Source of the DNA: Methanococcoides vulcani
Lineage (GTDB): Archaea; Halobacteriota; Methanosarcinia; Methanosarcinales; Methanosarcinaceae
Assembly: GCF_900111645.1 (NCBI RefSeq)
Contig: NZ_FOHQ01000001.1
Span: 319,468-383,467, forward strand
Length of the DNA: 64,000 bases
Direction: 5' to 3'
The notes under the pieces were generated by a model. It was not told the DNA's origin and searched no databases. It was given only the letters and a program-made list of their open reading frames with translations. Positions within the stretch are counted from its first letter, which is position 1; each line of letters opens with the position of its first letter. A program made the translations under genes and the position numbers. Positions 8,615-16,574 of the stretch are shown piece by piece.

Positions 8615-9562
8615 ATGAAAATAACTGACAAGTACAATGAGATAAGATCAATCCTTGTTCCAGGGTTTGACGTGGATACACCAAAGGAAATCAATTTCGG
8701 TATTCAGTTCAGCGTATCAAAGAAACAGTTTTCCCGCGTAATAAGAATATACGATGGAAAGAAGGGAATTAAAGTTGATCTGTCCCAGTTAGGCACCTCA
8801 CCTGAAGCAGAAGAAATACGTGTTGCAATCATAGAAGGTGTAGTACCTTCACCTGTAAATAAGAACATTTCAATTCCCGAAGAAAAGATAACAGCATCTA
8901 TAGACTTGCCTGTTACAAATGGACATGGTGTAATTGGCTCTGATGAATCAGGTAAGGGTGATTTCTTTGGTCCTCTTGTGGTAGCTGCAGTAAAGACCAC
9001 TCCAGAAATTGAATCAATTCTTGATGGGATCGGTGTCAGGGATTGTAAACAGTTGAACGATTATCAGAACATTTCTATTGCAAAGCAGATAAAGAGCTCA
9101 ATTTCAGCTGATATGTTCTCCGTGAAGATCCTTGAACCAGTTGCATACAATAAATACTATGAAAATGTTCAGAACCTGAACATTATACTTACCGTAAACC
9201 ATGTAAGTGCAATCAGAGACCTGTACCAGCAGGGCGATAGCATCATAATTGATAAATTTTCATACCACGACAGCATGGTCGAGGATGAACTTCGCCAATG
9301 GAACATCGATGTGAAGCCTGTTCAGATACCCAGAGCAGAAGACCAGTCAATTGCAGTGGCTGCAGCATCAATCCTTGCACGTGCAGCTTTCCTTGAGGCT
9401 ATACAGGAAATGAACGAGAAGTATATCGGAACATTTCCAAAGGGTGCATCGGATAAGGTTAAGAAGGTTGGTGCAAAGTTCATTGAAAAGTATGGCAGGG
9501 ATAGGTTACACGAAGTTGCAAAAATGCACTTCAAGACAGCATCCGATATATGGGGACGCTAA
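8615..9562 (+). CDS. rnhC: Ribonuclease HIII
   Basis: RNase HIII cleaves the RNA strand of RNA-DNA hybrids. The catalytic opening is GSDESGKGDFFGPLVVAA (D-E-G-K-G-D pattern of type 2 RNases H), with further acidic residues in RDCKQLND and IIIDKFS, and the AEDQSIAVAAASILARA helix. A long N-terminal segment (about 105 aa) precedes the catalytic domain, as in RNase HIII with its TBP-like substrate-binding domain. Start ATG 8615 follows AAGGGGAA; the in-frame ATG at 8531 has no ribosome site. RNase HIII is mainly bacterial; archaea normally rely on RNase HII. Confidence 0.92.
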   Translation: MKITDKYNEIRSILVPGFDVDTPKEINFGIQFSVSKKQFSRVIRIYDGKKGIKVDLSQLGTSPEAEEIRVAIIEGVVPSPVNKNISIPEEKITASIDLPVTNGHGVIGSDESGKGDFFGPLVVAAVKTTPEIESILDGIGVRDCKQLNDYQNISIAKQIKSSISADMFSVKILEPVAYNKYYENVQNLNIILTVNHVSAIRDLYQQGDSIIIDKFSYHDSMVEDELRQWNIDVKPVQIPRAEDQSIAVAAASILARAAFLEAIQEMNEKYIGTFPKGASDKVKKVGAKFIEKYGRDRLHEVAKMHFKTASDIWGR

Positions 9563-9647
9563 GTCAAAAAAGAAGATCCAAAACGGCAAATAAGATCAAA
9601 TTGGATAAGCTTTTTTAATATCTGTTAGGTTTAGAACCTCATTTAGA

Positions 9648-9929
9648 TCATTTCAACTCTGGAGATTTTAGAGAAACTCGAAAATCCCAATTTAATTTAT
9701 TTTTATTTACAGGTGAGAAATCACATCTGATCATCGCTTCTTTAAACTGCTTGTTTGTGATGAAGAAACCATCTGGTGTTTGTTCAAAAAGAAGTTTAAG
9801 CGCATAACTGGTGTAATTTTTATTTGATATTTTTTGTGGGAGTATATTTAACGCTATCCAATTATCCAGGGCGTTTTTTTGAATATCGGGTAATTCGTAT
9901 TCACTCGTATCTTTCTTTCTTTTTGTCAT
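9648..9929 (-). CDS. Hypothetical protein, 93 aa
   Basis: Last gene of the minus-strand island. A basic, AT-rich 93-aa protein with KNYTSYALKLLFEQTPDGFFITNKQFKEAM, a pattern of the sort seen in small mobile-element or phage proteins that bind DNA. It converges on rnhC. No recognised domain and no clear ribosome site; an AT-rich TAAATATTTCC about 30 bases before the ATG could be a TATA box for a nearly leaderless message. Function unknown. Confidence 0.55.
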   Translation of the reverse strand: MTKRKKDTSEYELPDIQKNALDNWIALNILPQKISNKNYTSYALKLLFEQTPDGFFITNKQFKEAMIRCDFSPVNKNKLNWDFRVSLKSPELK

Positions 9930-10104
9930 ATTGATACTGAATGATTTGGAAATATTTAATTCATATCCTCTTTAACTAAGAACACTTCCTCTATTATGGG
10001 ACTTTGGAATCTTTGAAGTAATGGGTGATAAATAATCTAAGTGCTTTTTGATAGCGTACACTTTTTATACGTTGTATATATCCCCGAAAAATGATACGAG
10101 GGAT

Positions 10105-10188
10105 ATGATTCAAACCTCAGCCTTTAACAAAATTGATCTATATGGAAAATTCTATAATAAAATCGATTGTTTGAAGATCTATAGCTAA
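10105..10188 (+). CDS. Possible 27-aa peptide
   Basis: ATG 10105 follows GAGGGAT and opens 27 codons to TAA 10188. The peptide contains an internal near-repeat (NKIDLYGKFY and NKIDCLKIY). It lies in the otherwise empty 9930-10235 gap and runs opposite to its neighbours. Evidence is only the ribosome site and the internal repeat; it may be chance. Confidence 0.2.
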   Translation: MIQTSAFNKIDLYGKFYNKIDCLKIYS

Positions 10189-10201
10189 ATTGATAATGAA
10201 T

Positions 10202-10222
10202 AGTTGTGCCGATGGCACAACT
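10202..10222. terminator. Hairpin after the 107-aa gene
   Basis: A perfect 9-bp inverted repeat AGTTGTGCC-GAT-GGCACAACT with a 3-base loop lies 14 bases beyond the stop of the minus-strand gene at 10236-10559. It lacks a strong T run on the minus strand, so it may act as a 3-prime stabilising or processing hairpin rather than a simple terminator. Confidence 0.45.
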
Positions 10223-10235
10223 TAAAATTAGTATT

Positions 10236-10559
10236 TCAATTTACAATAACAACAGGACCTCGCATCATTGTAGCTTTTGGTCGATCGATCTGTTCTGAAA
10301 AATCGAGTAAAATAGGCATGCCGTGTTTTTCAGAATTTGCTTTTGCTGATGCAATAAGAGATACAATGTTATCGACTTGCTCTTCTCCATTGATGGCCTT
10401 TCCAGCATATATGCATATCATAGCTCCGACGTCTTCAGGATTTAAAGAAAGGAACACTTTGTTCTCTATGCAATGTATGTATTTAATGGCATCAACATTG
10501 ACATTGCAAGGGGTGAAGATATTTTCATCTTTAACTGCTTTTATATATACTGTGTGCAT
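10236..10559 (-). CDS. Hypothetical protein, 107 aa
   Basis: Translation from ATG 10559 is supported by GGAGGA 9 bases upstream. The product (MHTVYIKAVKDENIFTP...) looks like a small alpha/beta protein, with a beta strand VFLSLNPEDVGAMICIYAG and a helix VDNIVSLIASAKANSEK. No motif is recognised. It lies in the minus-strand island between the helicase and the 93-aa gene, separated from the helicase by 467 bases that hold hairpins. Confidence 0.6.
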   Translation of the reverse strand: MHTVYIKAVKDENIFTPCNVNVDAIKYIHCIENKVFLSLNPEDVGAMICIYAGKAINGEEQVDNIVSLIASAKANSEKHGMPILLDFSEQIDRPKATMMRGPVVIVN

Positions 10560-11026
10560 TATTTTTCGTCCTCCGATGAGCTATAAAATGCATTATTGCA
10601 TATAAAGTGATTTCAAATGTAGGTGATAATCTTGGTGGATCTATCAGTTGTTGGCAAGGCGCCTTAAATCGTTTGCCTTTAGCTAAACGTCCGAAATGAT
10701 GCTTATCTAAATTTCAAATGGAGATTTTGAAAGGTAATTTTGAGTAATTTAAAGGTGAATGTCGCAATAGTGAGACATAGCTCTTAAGAGTGTACCTAAG
10801 GGAACGGGGTAAAAAAGCCACATGCGGCACTACGTGCCGCAAAAATTGCCGAAGGCAAGCACAAAAAATTTTTACTGTTTTTTGCTTATCGATATCAGAC
10901 GGCTTTGGTGAATAGTACCACAGACACATCTCTTTTCCAGTAGTTCCACCAGAAATTAAAAGGGGTCTGAAGAAAAAAGAAAATTGTCGTTTTGATTCAT
11001 TTCAACTAATAAACTAAATCCCTTAA
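10560..11026. other. 467-base gap with two strong hairpins
   Basis: No supported protein gene. It contains TGCGGCAC-TAC-GTGCCGCA (10823-10841, 8-bp stem) followed 4 bases later by TTGCC-GAA-GGCAA (10846-10858) and then A/T homopolymers. These GC-rich stems stand out in an AT-rich gap and could be a terminator pair for the helicase gene, or a structured small RNA. Which strand is transcribed cannot be told from sequence. Confidence 0.4.
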
Positions 11027-12922
11027 TTAAACACCTAGCAATGAAAGCCAGTCCTCCCCCTTTAATGTATTAGGAGCGCCTGGTCCTAATTCAGAAATAA
11101 ACCTACTAGAACTTGTATTACAATAATTTCCTGAAGGGTTTAGTCCAAGGTTTAATCTTTGATTTTCAGTATACTGTACTTGCCTGAAAGAAGATATTAT
11201 CAATTGTTTTTTTGCTCTCGTTAAAGCAACATAAACAAGCCTTCTATCTTCCTCCAATTTTCGAGTATCTTCCATAGTTCTTGGGTTTGATATCTTTGGT
11301 AGAAGACCATTAATGAGACCAGCTAATATAACTGTATGACTTGTCAAGCCTTTTGCTCCATACAACGTCATTATGTTTACTTTTGCTTCATCATTGCTAT
11401 TGTCATGTGAAACAATTGTTTGAGTTAGTAACTCACTAAGATTTATCTCATCATCTTCATTAAGAGAATGTTTTAATGCCCGCACTTGCTCTGAAACTTC
11501 TTTCATTGGCCCGTCTACAGGTAAAAGTTGATCCAATATTTGATTATCATTCAGTTTTTTTAGTTCTGTGAGTTTAGTTTGCAATAGAGTCCATTGCTCT
11601 CTTAGACCCTTAAGTTTTAATTGTTTACAGAGATCTAAATTATCCAATACATCTGTTGGAAATGCGCCTGTTTCTTTGCAGTAACCAACTAATTTCTTGT
11701 ATTCAGCATTTCTCCATTTAGAATGATTAAGGCCTAACCAATACCTTAAAGCAACACGATCAGTAGGTGTGTCGTGTAAAATTAGTAATGCCAAATTTTC
11801 ACCTATATCTTGATCCTTCCAATCTACTTTAGTATGGCATTTTACATCTGTGACTCCAATATCAGTTAGAGATTTTAATAAATACTCCCCAAACTCACGC
11901 CTTGGAACTAACACAAGTATTTTTTCTCCATCTGGCACTTGTCCATTCTCAAGGATTTTTTGAATTCCTTTCGCGATTCCTTTTGTTTCATTATTTCTTG
12001 TATTCCACTGAATTAACTCCACATCACCAATATTTTCTTTCTCAGACATGGGTTCTAAATCGCTATTTGTCCGTCCTGAATTATGATTAATCAACGAATT
12101 TGCCAATGAGATTATGTTTCCATCACATCTTCTGCAAATGTTTAGATGAATATCTTCTTTAGGATCTGGCTGATGTTCTAGCCATCTTCGAATTCCTTCT
12201 GGCTCGGCATGCCTGAATGAGTATATGGACTGATCATCATCTCCAACTATTAACATGTTTGAATTTTCCCCGAGGATGTTTATCAGGGTTTGATCAGCTT
12301 TATTGAGATCTTGATATTCGTCTACAATGATATATTCAAAAGCATCAACAGCATCATTTACAGGATTTTGATTTAGGAAAGTGATTGCTAGTGGAATTAA
12401 TTCTCCTACAGTCATTGCTTGATGAAATTCCATCCAATTATGAAATGCGATGTCAAACTTTTTCTCATTCGCATTCGACGAAGCTCTGACCGATTCATCA
12501 TCATTCTTTGCCCACATCGTATCAAACGCTTTCATCAACTGCTTAACTGGCTTAACGTGACCACTAAATTCAATGCTTAAATCATGACGCAATGGTTGAA
12601 TTTCATGCTCAAAACAAATGCGTGGATATCTGCCTAATGCTTCTATTGCTTGTTCATGTCCAAGAATTTTCAGTGCATGTGAATGAAGAGTTGATGCCGT
12701 GATAGACTCTGCATTCTCGATTTCCATATCAGTGAGTTCAGATTTTAATTGTGAGGCAGCAAGTCTTGTAAATGTGACTGCAAATATTTTGGATCCGTCT
12801 ACACCTTCTTCAACCAATAGCCGTTCTACTCGATTTTTGATTGACCATGTTTTACCAGTTCCAGGTCCAGCTAAACAACGAATTCTTGGATGAGGACAAT
12901 TAATTAAATCTTCTTGAGTCAT
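11027..12922 (-). CDS. UvrD/Rep-type superfamily 1 DNA helicase
   Basis: A 631-aa ATP-dependent 3-5 DNA helicase. Motif I is LAGPGTGKTWSIKNR near the N-terminus; motif II is IIVDEYQDLNKADQ; motif III VGDDDQSIYSFRHAEP; motif V/VI LYGAKGLTSHTVILAG and VYVALTRAKKQL. Only the helicase core is present, with no nuclease domain. It is a lone copy in an accessory island; the neighbours do not include an OLD-family nuclease, so it is not an obvious Gabija pair. Its ATG overlaps a 34-codon upstream frame (ATGA), and it shares a 34-bp promoter element with the CoiA-like gene. Confidence 0.9.
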   Translation of the reverse strand: MTQEDLINCPHPRIRCLAGPGTGKTWSIKNRVERLLVEEGVDGSKIFAVTFTRLAASQLKSELTDMEIENAESITASTLHSHALKILGHEQAIEALGRYPRICFEHEIQPLRHDLSIEFSGHVKPVKQLMKAFDTMWAKNDDESVRASSNANEKKFDIAFHNWMEFHQAMTVGELIPLAITFLNQNPVNDAVDAFEYIIVDEYQDLNKADQTLINILGENSNMLIVGDDDQSIYSFRHAEPEGIRRWLEHQPDPKEDIHLNICRRCDGNIISLANSLINHNSGRTNSDLEPMSEKENIGDVELIQWNTRNNETKGIAKGIQKILENGQVPDGEKILVLVPRREFGEYLLKSLTDIGVTDVKCHTKVDWKDQDIGENLALLILHDTPTDRVALRYWLGLNHSKWRNAEYKKLVGYCKETGAFPTDVLDNLDLCKQLKLKGLREQWTLLQTKLTELKKLNDNQILDQLLPVDGPMKEVSEQVRALKHSLNEDDEINLSELLTQTIVSHDNSNDEAKVNIMTLYGAKGLTSHTVILAGLINGLLPKISNPRTMEDTRKLEEDRRLVYVALTRAKKQLIISSFRQVQYTENQRLNLGLNPSGNYCNTSSSRFISELGPGAPNTLKGEDWLSLLGV

Positions 12923-13023
12923 AATCTATCACGCCTATTATCAATATCTTCAATGAAATTATACATCCTCATCTTATGCTCATCGTCTAAAATTGCAGTT
13001 CTATCTTTCATACGACTTATCAT
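12919..13023 (-). CDS. Possible 34-aa peptide coupled to the helicase
   Basis: A frame from ATG 13023 (MISRMKDRTAILDD...) runs to a TGA overlapping the helicase ATG by four bases. It is charged and could be a short helical protein or a leader peptide. A TTG five codons upstream could extend it. No clear ribosome site, so the evidence is the stop-start overlap plus its position between the predicted promoter and the helicase. Confidence 0.4.
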   Translation of the reverse strand: MISRMKDRTAILDDEHKMRMYNFIEDIDNRRDRL

Positions 13024-13089
13024 TAGGTTTTGTTCCAATTATAATACATTACTTCACCGGATTTTATAGTATAACCTTATATGACATCC

Positions 13090-13123
13090 TATATAAATTT
13101 AAAGTGAGCAAGGTGAAAGTATT
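13090..13123 (-). promoter_or_regulatory. Shared promoter element, copy 1 (helicase)
   Basis: Read on the minus strand: AATACTTTCACC, nine variable bases, then TTAAATTTATATA. The second block is an archaeal TATA box; the first is a probable regulator site or extended BRE. The same two blocks with the same nine-base gap occur at 16040-16073 before the CoiA-like gene. The transcript would begin near 13065, about 40 bases before the small coupled frame. Confidence 0.6.
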
Positions 13124-13290
13124 AACCATTATTTAAGTCAAAAAAAAGAAATGTCAATAACTATGCACTTAATGACTTACTTAGAGGTATTCGGAGTTAA
13201 AATATACTTCCTGTGCCCGTTCCTTAATACTGACATTTCTGCACTTCACAAATTTAGTTATGCAAGTCATCCTATGAATGAATGTGAGAA

Positions 13291-14007
13291 TTAGCCATAT
13301 CCAGGATATGAAGGAGACAAAACGGTCCGTATATACTCTTCAGGATATTGAGGACCTCCTGGCTCATACACATAACCAAAAAGTTTAGTTTTAACATATA
13401 CAGGCAGAGCTGTTTGTTTATTTCCCACAATTATTTTCTTAACATCACTTTTATCAAACACACATTTTGTTACATTATAGTCTACAAGAAAAAGAGCTGT
13501 TTCAGGATTCAATACATTTAAAAGAAAAAGTCCACCTAGGGCATTAAGAATTGCTTCAAGTGTTGCAGCTTCTCTGTTTACAAACCTGTCGTGTTTTAGA
13601 CTCGTGTAAGCATTCCACCAGTCTAAACGTGTATATGTTTCATTCCAATTTGAAAAAGGTTCTATAGACTCTGATTCATGAAGCTCATATACTACTTTAG
13701 AAGATAATTTATATGTGGGTTCGAATACATCAAAATAATCAATTATATTTATCTTATTATCTGAATACTTGCTTCTATAATTGTCAATGTTTTCTATATC
13801 ATCAGAAGATTCGCAAAAAATTGCTCTTTTTAAAAAAGAATCAAAAACACTACCAATCCTTATAAGAAGGTCTGCAAAATGTGCTGACCATACATCATAA
13901 TGCTCAGGAACTAATGGTAAATACCTAACGCTTTTCAAAAAGTCATCCTCTAAATACCTATATTCATTCCAAACAAAAAAGGGATCAATTTCCACACTAT
14001 AATCCAT
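13291..14007 (-). CDS. Hypothetical protein with possible HEPN-like core
   Basis: A 238-aa mainly helical protein, middle part rich in Asp/Ser/Tyr. The motif TRLDWWNAYTSLKHDRF resembles the helix with a KHDR end common in HEPN-like toxin/RNase families, but the classic Rx4-6H arrangement is not clean, so this is only a hint. A TATA-like CTATATATG (14031-14040) 28 bases before ATG 14007 and no ribosome site suggest a leaderless message. It stands alone, 370 bases upstream of the helicase. Confidence 0.6.
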   Translation of the reverse strand: MDYSVEIDPFFVWNEYRYLEDDFLKSVRYLPLVPEHYDVWSAHFADLLIRIGSVFDSFLKRAIFCESSDDIENIDNYRSKYSDNKINIIDYFDVFEPTYKLSSKVVYELHESESIEPFSNWNETYTRLDWWNAYTSLKHDRFVNREAATLEAILNALGGLFLLNVLNPETALFLVDYNVTKCVFDKSDVKKIIVGNKQTALPVYVKTKLFGYVYEPGGPQYPEEYIRTVLSPSYPGYG

Positions 14008-14123
14008 ATATATCCATAAGATTAAAATTCATATATAGTTGACGAAATGATATCCCTCCTAATACTGACAATTATGTGTAATTCGTTTATTCTCCCGATC
14101 TGTCAAAATATGAAGGAATGTCC

Positions 14124-14366
14124 TTAATCAAAATGTCCCTCAGTTCCCACAAACATCATGCAGTTTTCGCACCGTGTTCCAACCTTATAAAAGTGGAAGT
14201 CACCAAAAACCTCAGCCGTATAATACATCTTACCACCGCAGTTGCTACATTCGGTTTGAGAATACTTTTTGCCTATTACTGAATAGCCACGGTCTTTTAG
14301 TTCACCTATCAAAAGCTGATCATCTATTTCTTCTAATGATTCCATATTATCAAAAATACAAGTCAT
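14124..14366 (-). CDS. Small zinc-ribbon protein
   Basis: An 80-aa protein with two Cys pairs (CSNCGGK and CENC) forming a zinc ribbon in the C-terminal half, after a helical region LEEIDDQLLIGELKDRGYSVIGKK. Start placed at the internal ATG 14366 since GTGGTG lies 9 bases upstream; the ORF can extend to 14408. Probably nucleic-acid or protein binding; no closer family recognised. Confidence 0.6.
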   Translation of the reverse strand: MTCIFDNMESLEEIDDQLLIGELKDRGYSVIGKKYSQTECSNCGGKMYYTAEVFGDFHFYKVGTRCENCMMFVGTEGHFD

Positions 14367-14579
14367 TATATATACACCACGCAGGTCCAAACTTGGCCTA
14401 TTCATCATCTTTTATTGTACTCAGCCATGATTTAATTTGTATCTCAAATCTTCTAATATTTCAACAAATCCCTCTATATCTTACCTTTATGTGTAAAACC
14501 GAAACGTACCTATGCGTTTCTACCCATCTCAATAGAAAAGATTGGGGAAGTAGGATTTAAAGTTAGTTTAATAATCAGT

Positions 14580-14801
14580 TCAAAAAATCACAGACATTTG
14601 TTGTTTTATATGGAATGCTTTTTCAAATTCCTCTAAGTTGAACAAAAGCTCTTTCTTTGCATCCCAAGCGGCATAATTATTTACGTTTAATTCTATTGCT
14701 TTGTTGTAATATTTCATTGCTAATTGAATATCACCATTATTTTCAGCTTTTACCCCTGCATCGACATATAGTGCTGATTTATCAAATCTATCCAGATCCA
14801 T
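14580..14801 (-). CDS. Small TPR-repeat protein
   Basis: About 73 aa holding roughly two tetratricopeptide repeats: AGVKAENNGDIQLAMKYYNK then AIELNVNNYAAWDAKKELLF, with the typical A..G.Y..A..YY..AIELNP pattern. TPRs mediate protein contacts. Two ATGs are close together; GGAGG is two bases before the first (14807) but eight before the second (14801), so the second is the start. Lies 60 bases after the CoiA-like nuclease gene and may be on its transcript. Confidence 0.7.
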   Translation of the reverse strand: MDLDRFDKSALYVDAGVKAENNGDIQLAMKYYNKAIELNVNNYAAWDAKKELLFNLEEFEKAFHIKQQMSVIF

Positions 14802-14866
14802 ATTCATATCCTCCTTTCAACCCATTCCTAAGATGTCAGGCACACATTGTAATAATTAAAGCTTAA

Positions 14867-16009
14867 TCAATAAATAGAATGATATCCATCTTCATCAACA
14901 AAGACGATACCTGCGTTCATCAGCCGCTCAAATTCTTTAACTCGCTTATAAAAATCTCCGACTTGGATTTGCCTACATATTTCAGAAATAGACCAGTTTT
15001 GTCCATAATTTTCTTCATTAATCTTTTTTAAAATTTCATGCTCAAATAATTCATGTTCTTTACGCAGTTTCTCATTAGACCAACTCATATTTTTTATCGA
15101 TTCTTCCTTTTCTCTTACGACATGTTGGTGAATTTTTGAAATATGCAATTTAATATCAAACAATAAATCAGCATAATCGCTTTCTAGATCTGAATAGTTT
15201 ATAGAAAGCTCATGAGCCATTCTTCTAATTTTAATTATCTCTTGTATGTAAATGTTTGAAATTAGCATCTGTTTTGTTGTAATATAAGGAACACTACAAC
15301 CACTATAAAGAAAAGTATATGTAATTTTTGAAGGTAATTTATTAGTGCATTTCATCAATAAATTATATTCAGACTCAGAAGGTACGAATATTTTAATTAC
15401 ATCAATGTTATTGCTTTGATAATATTTTGTTTTTTCTTCCGAATCATCATGAGTGTGCACAATTTCAATTGCTTTAATTAAGGTTCCATCCTTTAAAAGA
15501 GATATATCTGGACGATACCCACTCCGGTCTTGTTTTTCCAATACGACTTCATCAATTGTTTCTGTGACTTTATAGTAAAATTCGTTTGCCGGTTTTATGT
15601 GTAGATTACTATAATCAAAATCATAATAATTCATAGGCCAGTTAATGTCCATGGGATTAATATTTGGATAATTATCAAGTAATACGGGGTATGTTATGTC
15701 TTTATAGGCTGTTTCACCAAAAGGACATTTTTTAAATAATGTAATGTGTCGTTGATTGTTTAATGCATTTTTTAGAAGATCGTATACCTTGCATTTACTG
15801 TTGGAATGTAACGCTGACTCTTTTGCACCTACCCCACCCCCTGCATGAGCTTCAATGTTTTTGTGAGCATAGTGATGTGCATTAACATCACCTTTTCGAG
15901 GAATTAATTCAGATTCACAGTCTGGACAATAATATACCCTCTTTGAAAATGCCTTCGAAATATGTATTGGATCTCCGCACTTGTCCAGTGCATATTCATA
16001 CTCTACCAT
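14867..16009 (-). CDS. CoiA-like predicted nuclease
   Basis: A 380-aa protein with the CoiA-like layout: an N-terminal segment YALDKCGDPIHISKAF, a zinc-ribbon CPDCESELIPRKG followed by HHYAHK (usual HFAH), then RPDISLLKDGTLIKAIEIVHTH, a PD-(D/E)xK-type nuclease core (D...EIVHTH). A long helical C-terminal half ends in a small winged-helix-like part (SISEICRQIQVGDFYKRVKEF). Family members are linked to DNA uptake or processing in Firmicutes; in archaea the role is unknown and could be defence. Start ATG 16009 is about 30 bases from a TATA box, so the message is nearly leaderless. Confidence 0.7.
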   Translation of the reverse strand: MVEYEYALDKCGDPIHISKAFSKRVYYCPDCESELIPRKGDVNAHHYAHKNIEAHAGGGVGAKESALHSNSKCKVYDLLKNALNNQRHITLFKKCPFGETAYKDITYPVLLDNYPNINPMDINWPMNYYDFDYSNLHIKPANEFYYKVTETIDEVVLEKQDRSGYRPDISLLKDGTLIKAIEIVHTHDDSEEKTKYYQSNNIDVIKIFVPSESEYNLLMKCTNKLPSKITYTFLYSGCSVPYITTKQMLISNIYIQEIIKIRRMAHELSINYSDLESDYADLLFDIKLHISKIHQHVVREKEESIKNMSWSNEKLRKEHELFEHEILKKINEENYGQNWSISEICRQIQVGDFYKRVKEFERLMNAGIVFVDEDGYHSIY

Positions 16010-16038
16010 TGTTGATCATATATATGTAACAGAACACA

Positions 16039-16275
16039 TTATATAAATTTAAGGTATGTGGGGTGAAAGTATTCACTGTAACTCAGTAAAGTGGGAGTCC
16101 TCTCATGTCTGGCAACAGCTATTCCATAGCCTACTAACATACCTATAACAAGGACAGAAGCAACAATTACAATCAATAAATCACTTGTAATAGGCATATA
16201 TTCCACGGTCCGTACAAATTCTGTTTCAAATGATGCTAAATCATTCATGGTTTCACTTCCATAGCTATCGCTCAT
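16039..16275 (-). CDS. Small single-span membrane protein
   Basis: 78 aa: an acidic N-terminal region (MSDSYGSETMNDLASFETEF), one hydrophobic span LLIVIVASVLVIGMLVGYG, then a positively charged tail, predicting N-outside topology. The ATG overlaps the stop of the TAG-containing small gene upstream (ATGA). The C-terminal codons coincide with the promoter element of the next gene. Function unknown. Confidence 0.55.
   Translation of the reverse strand: MSDSYGSETMNDLASFETEFVRTVEYMPITSDLLIVIVASVLVIGMLVGYGIAVARHERTPTLLSYSEYFHPTYLKFI
16040..16073 (-). promoter_or_regulatory. Shared promoter element, copy 2 (CoiA-like gene)
   Basis: Minus-strand AATACTTTCACC, nine bases, TTAAATTTATATA; 28 of 34 positions equal copy 1 at 13090-13123, and both conserved blocks are perfect. 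The TATA part ends about 30 bases before ATG 16009, the classic archaeal distance to a near-leaderless start. The element is inside the last codons of the upstream small membrane-protein gene. Confidence 0.65.
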
Positions 16276-16523
16276 CCAACAACCCGGCTATACCTCATTG
16301 TGTTATGAGCAGACCGAACAGATGCACGCTTGTTAACTCCAAGCTCCCTAAACTCCTTGTTCAGCGGTTCAGCTTCCCGAACAGCTTCAACGACTACCTT
16401 TTCAAACTCTAAAGTCCCCTATCCCTTCTTCTCCCTCCACAAAATTATAATCTTCTTATCAACTAATTGTACCGAAAACCCACTGGAACTAAAATTAGAA
16501 ATAGTAAATCGCCTAAATAACAT
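16272..16523 (-). CDS. 83-aa protein with in-frame TAG
   Basis: From ATG 16523 the frame runs MLFRRFTISNFSSSGF... to a TAG at 16419-16421 (codon 35), then continues for 48 codons (GTLEFEKVVVEAVREAE..., ...RASVRSAHNTMRYSRVVG) to a TGA that overlaps the next ATG. The part after the TAG has no start codon of its own until near its end, is clearly protein-like (charged amphipathic helix, basic tail), and keeps the four-base coupling to the next gene. Either TAG is read as pyrrolysine, as in Methanosarcinaceae, or this is a nonsense-mutated gene. Function unknown. Confidence 0.55.
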
Positions 16524-16574
16524 ATGATAGTTAGTACCAATAACTAACATGCACATAATAACGGGAGGGAGTAA

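Noticed and set aside
13147-13240. Inverted repeat AGAAATGTCA / TGACATTTCT as a mobile-element end
   Set aside because: Ten bases with a 74-base AT-rich spacer, no gene between and no target duplication; may be chance.
11027-14007. Gabija-type defence pair
   Set aside because: The helicase is UvrD-like, but no OLD/TOPRIM nuclease neighbours it.
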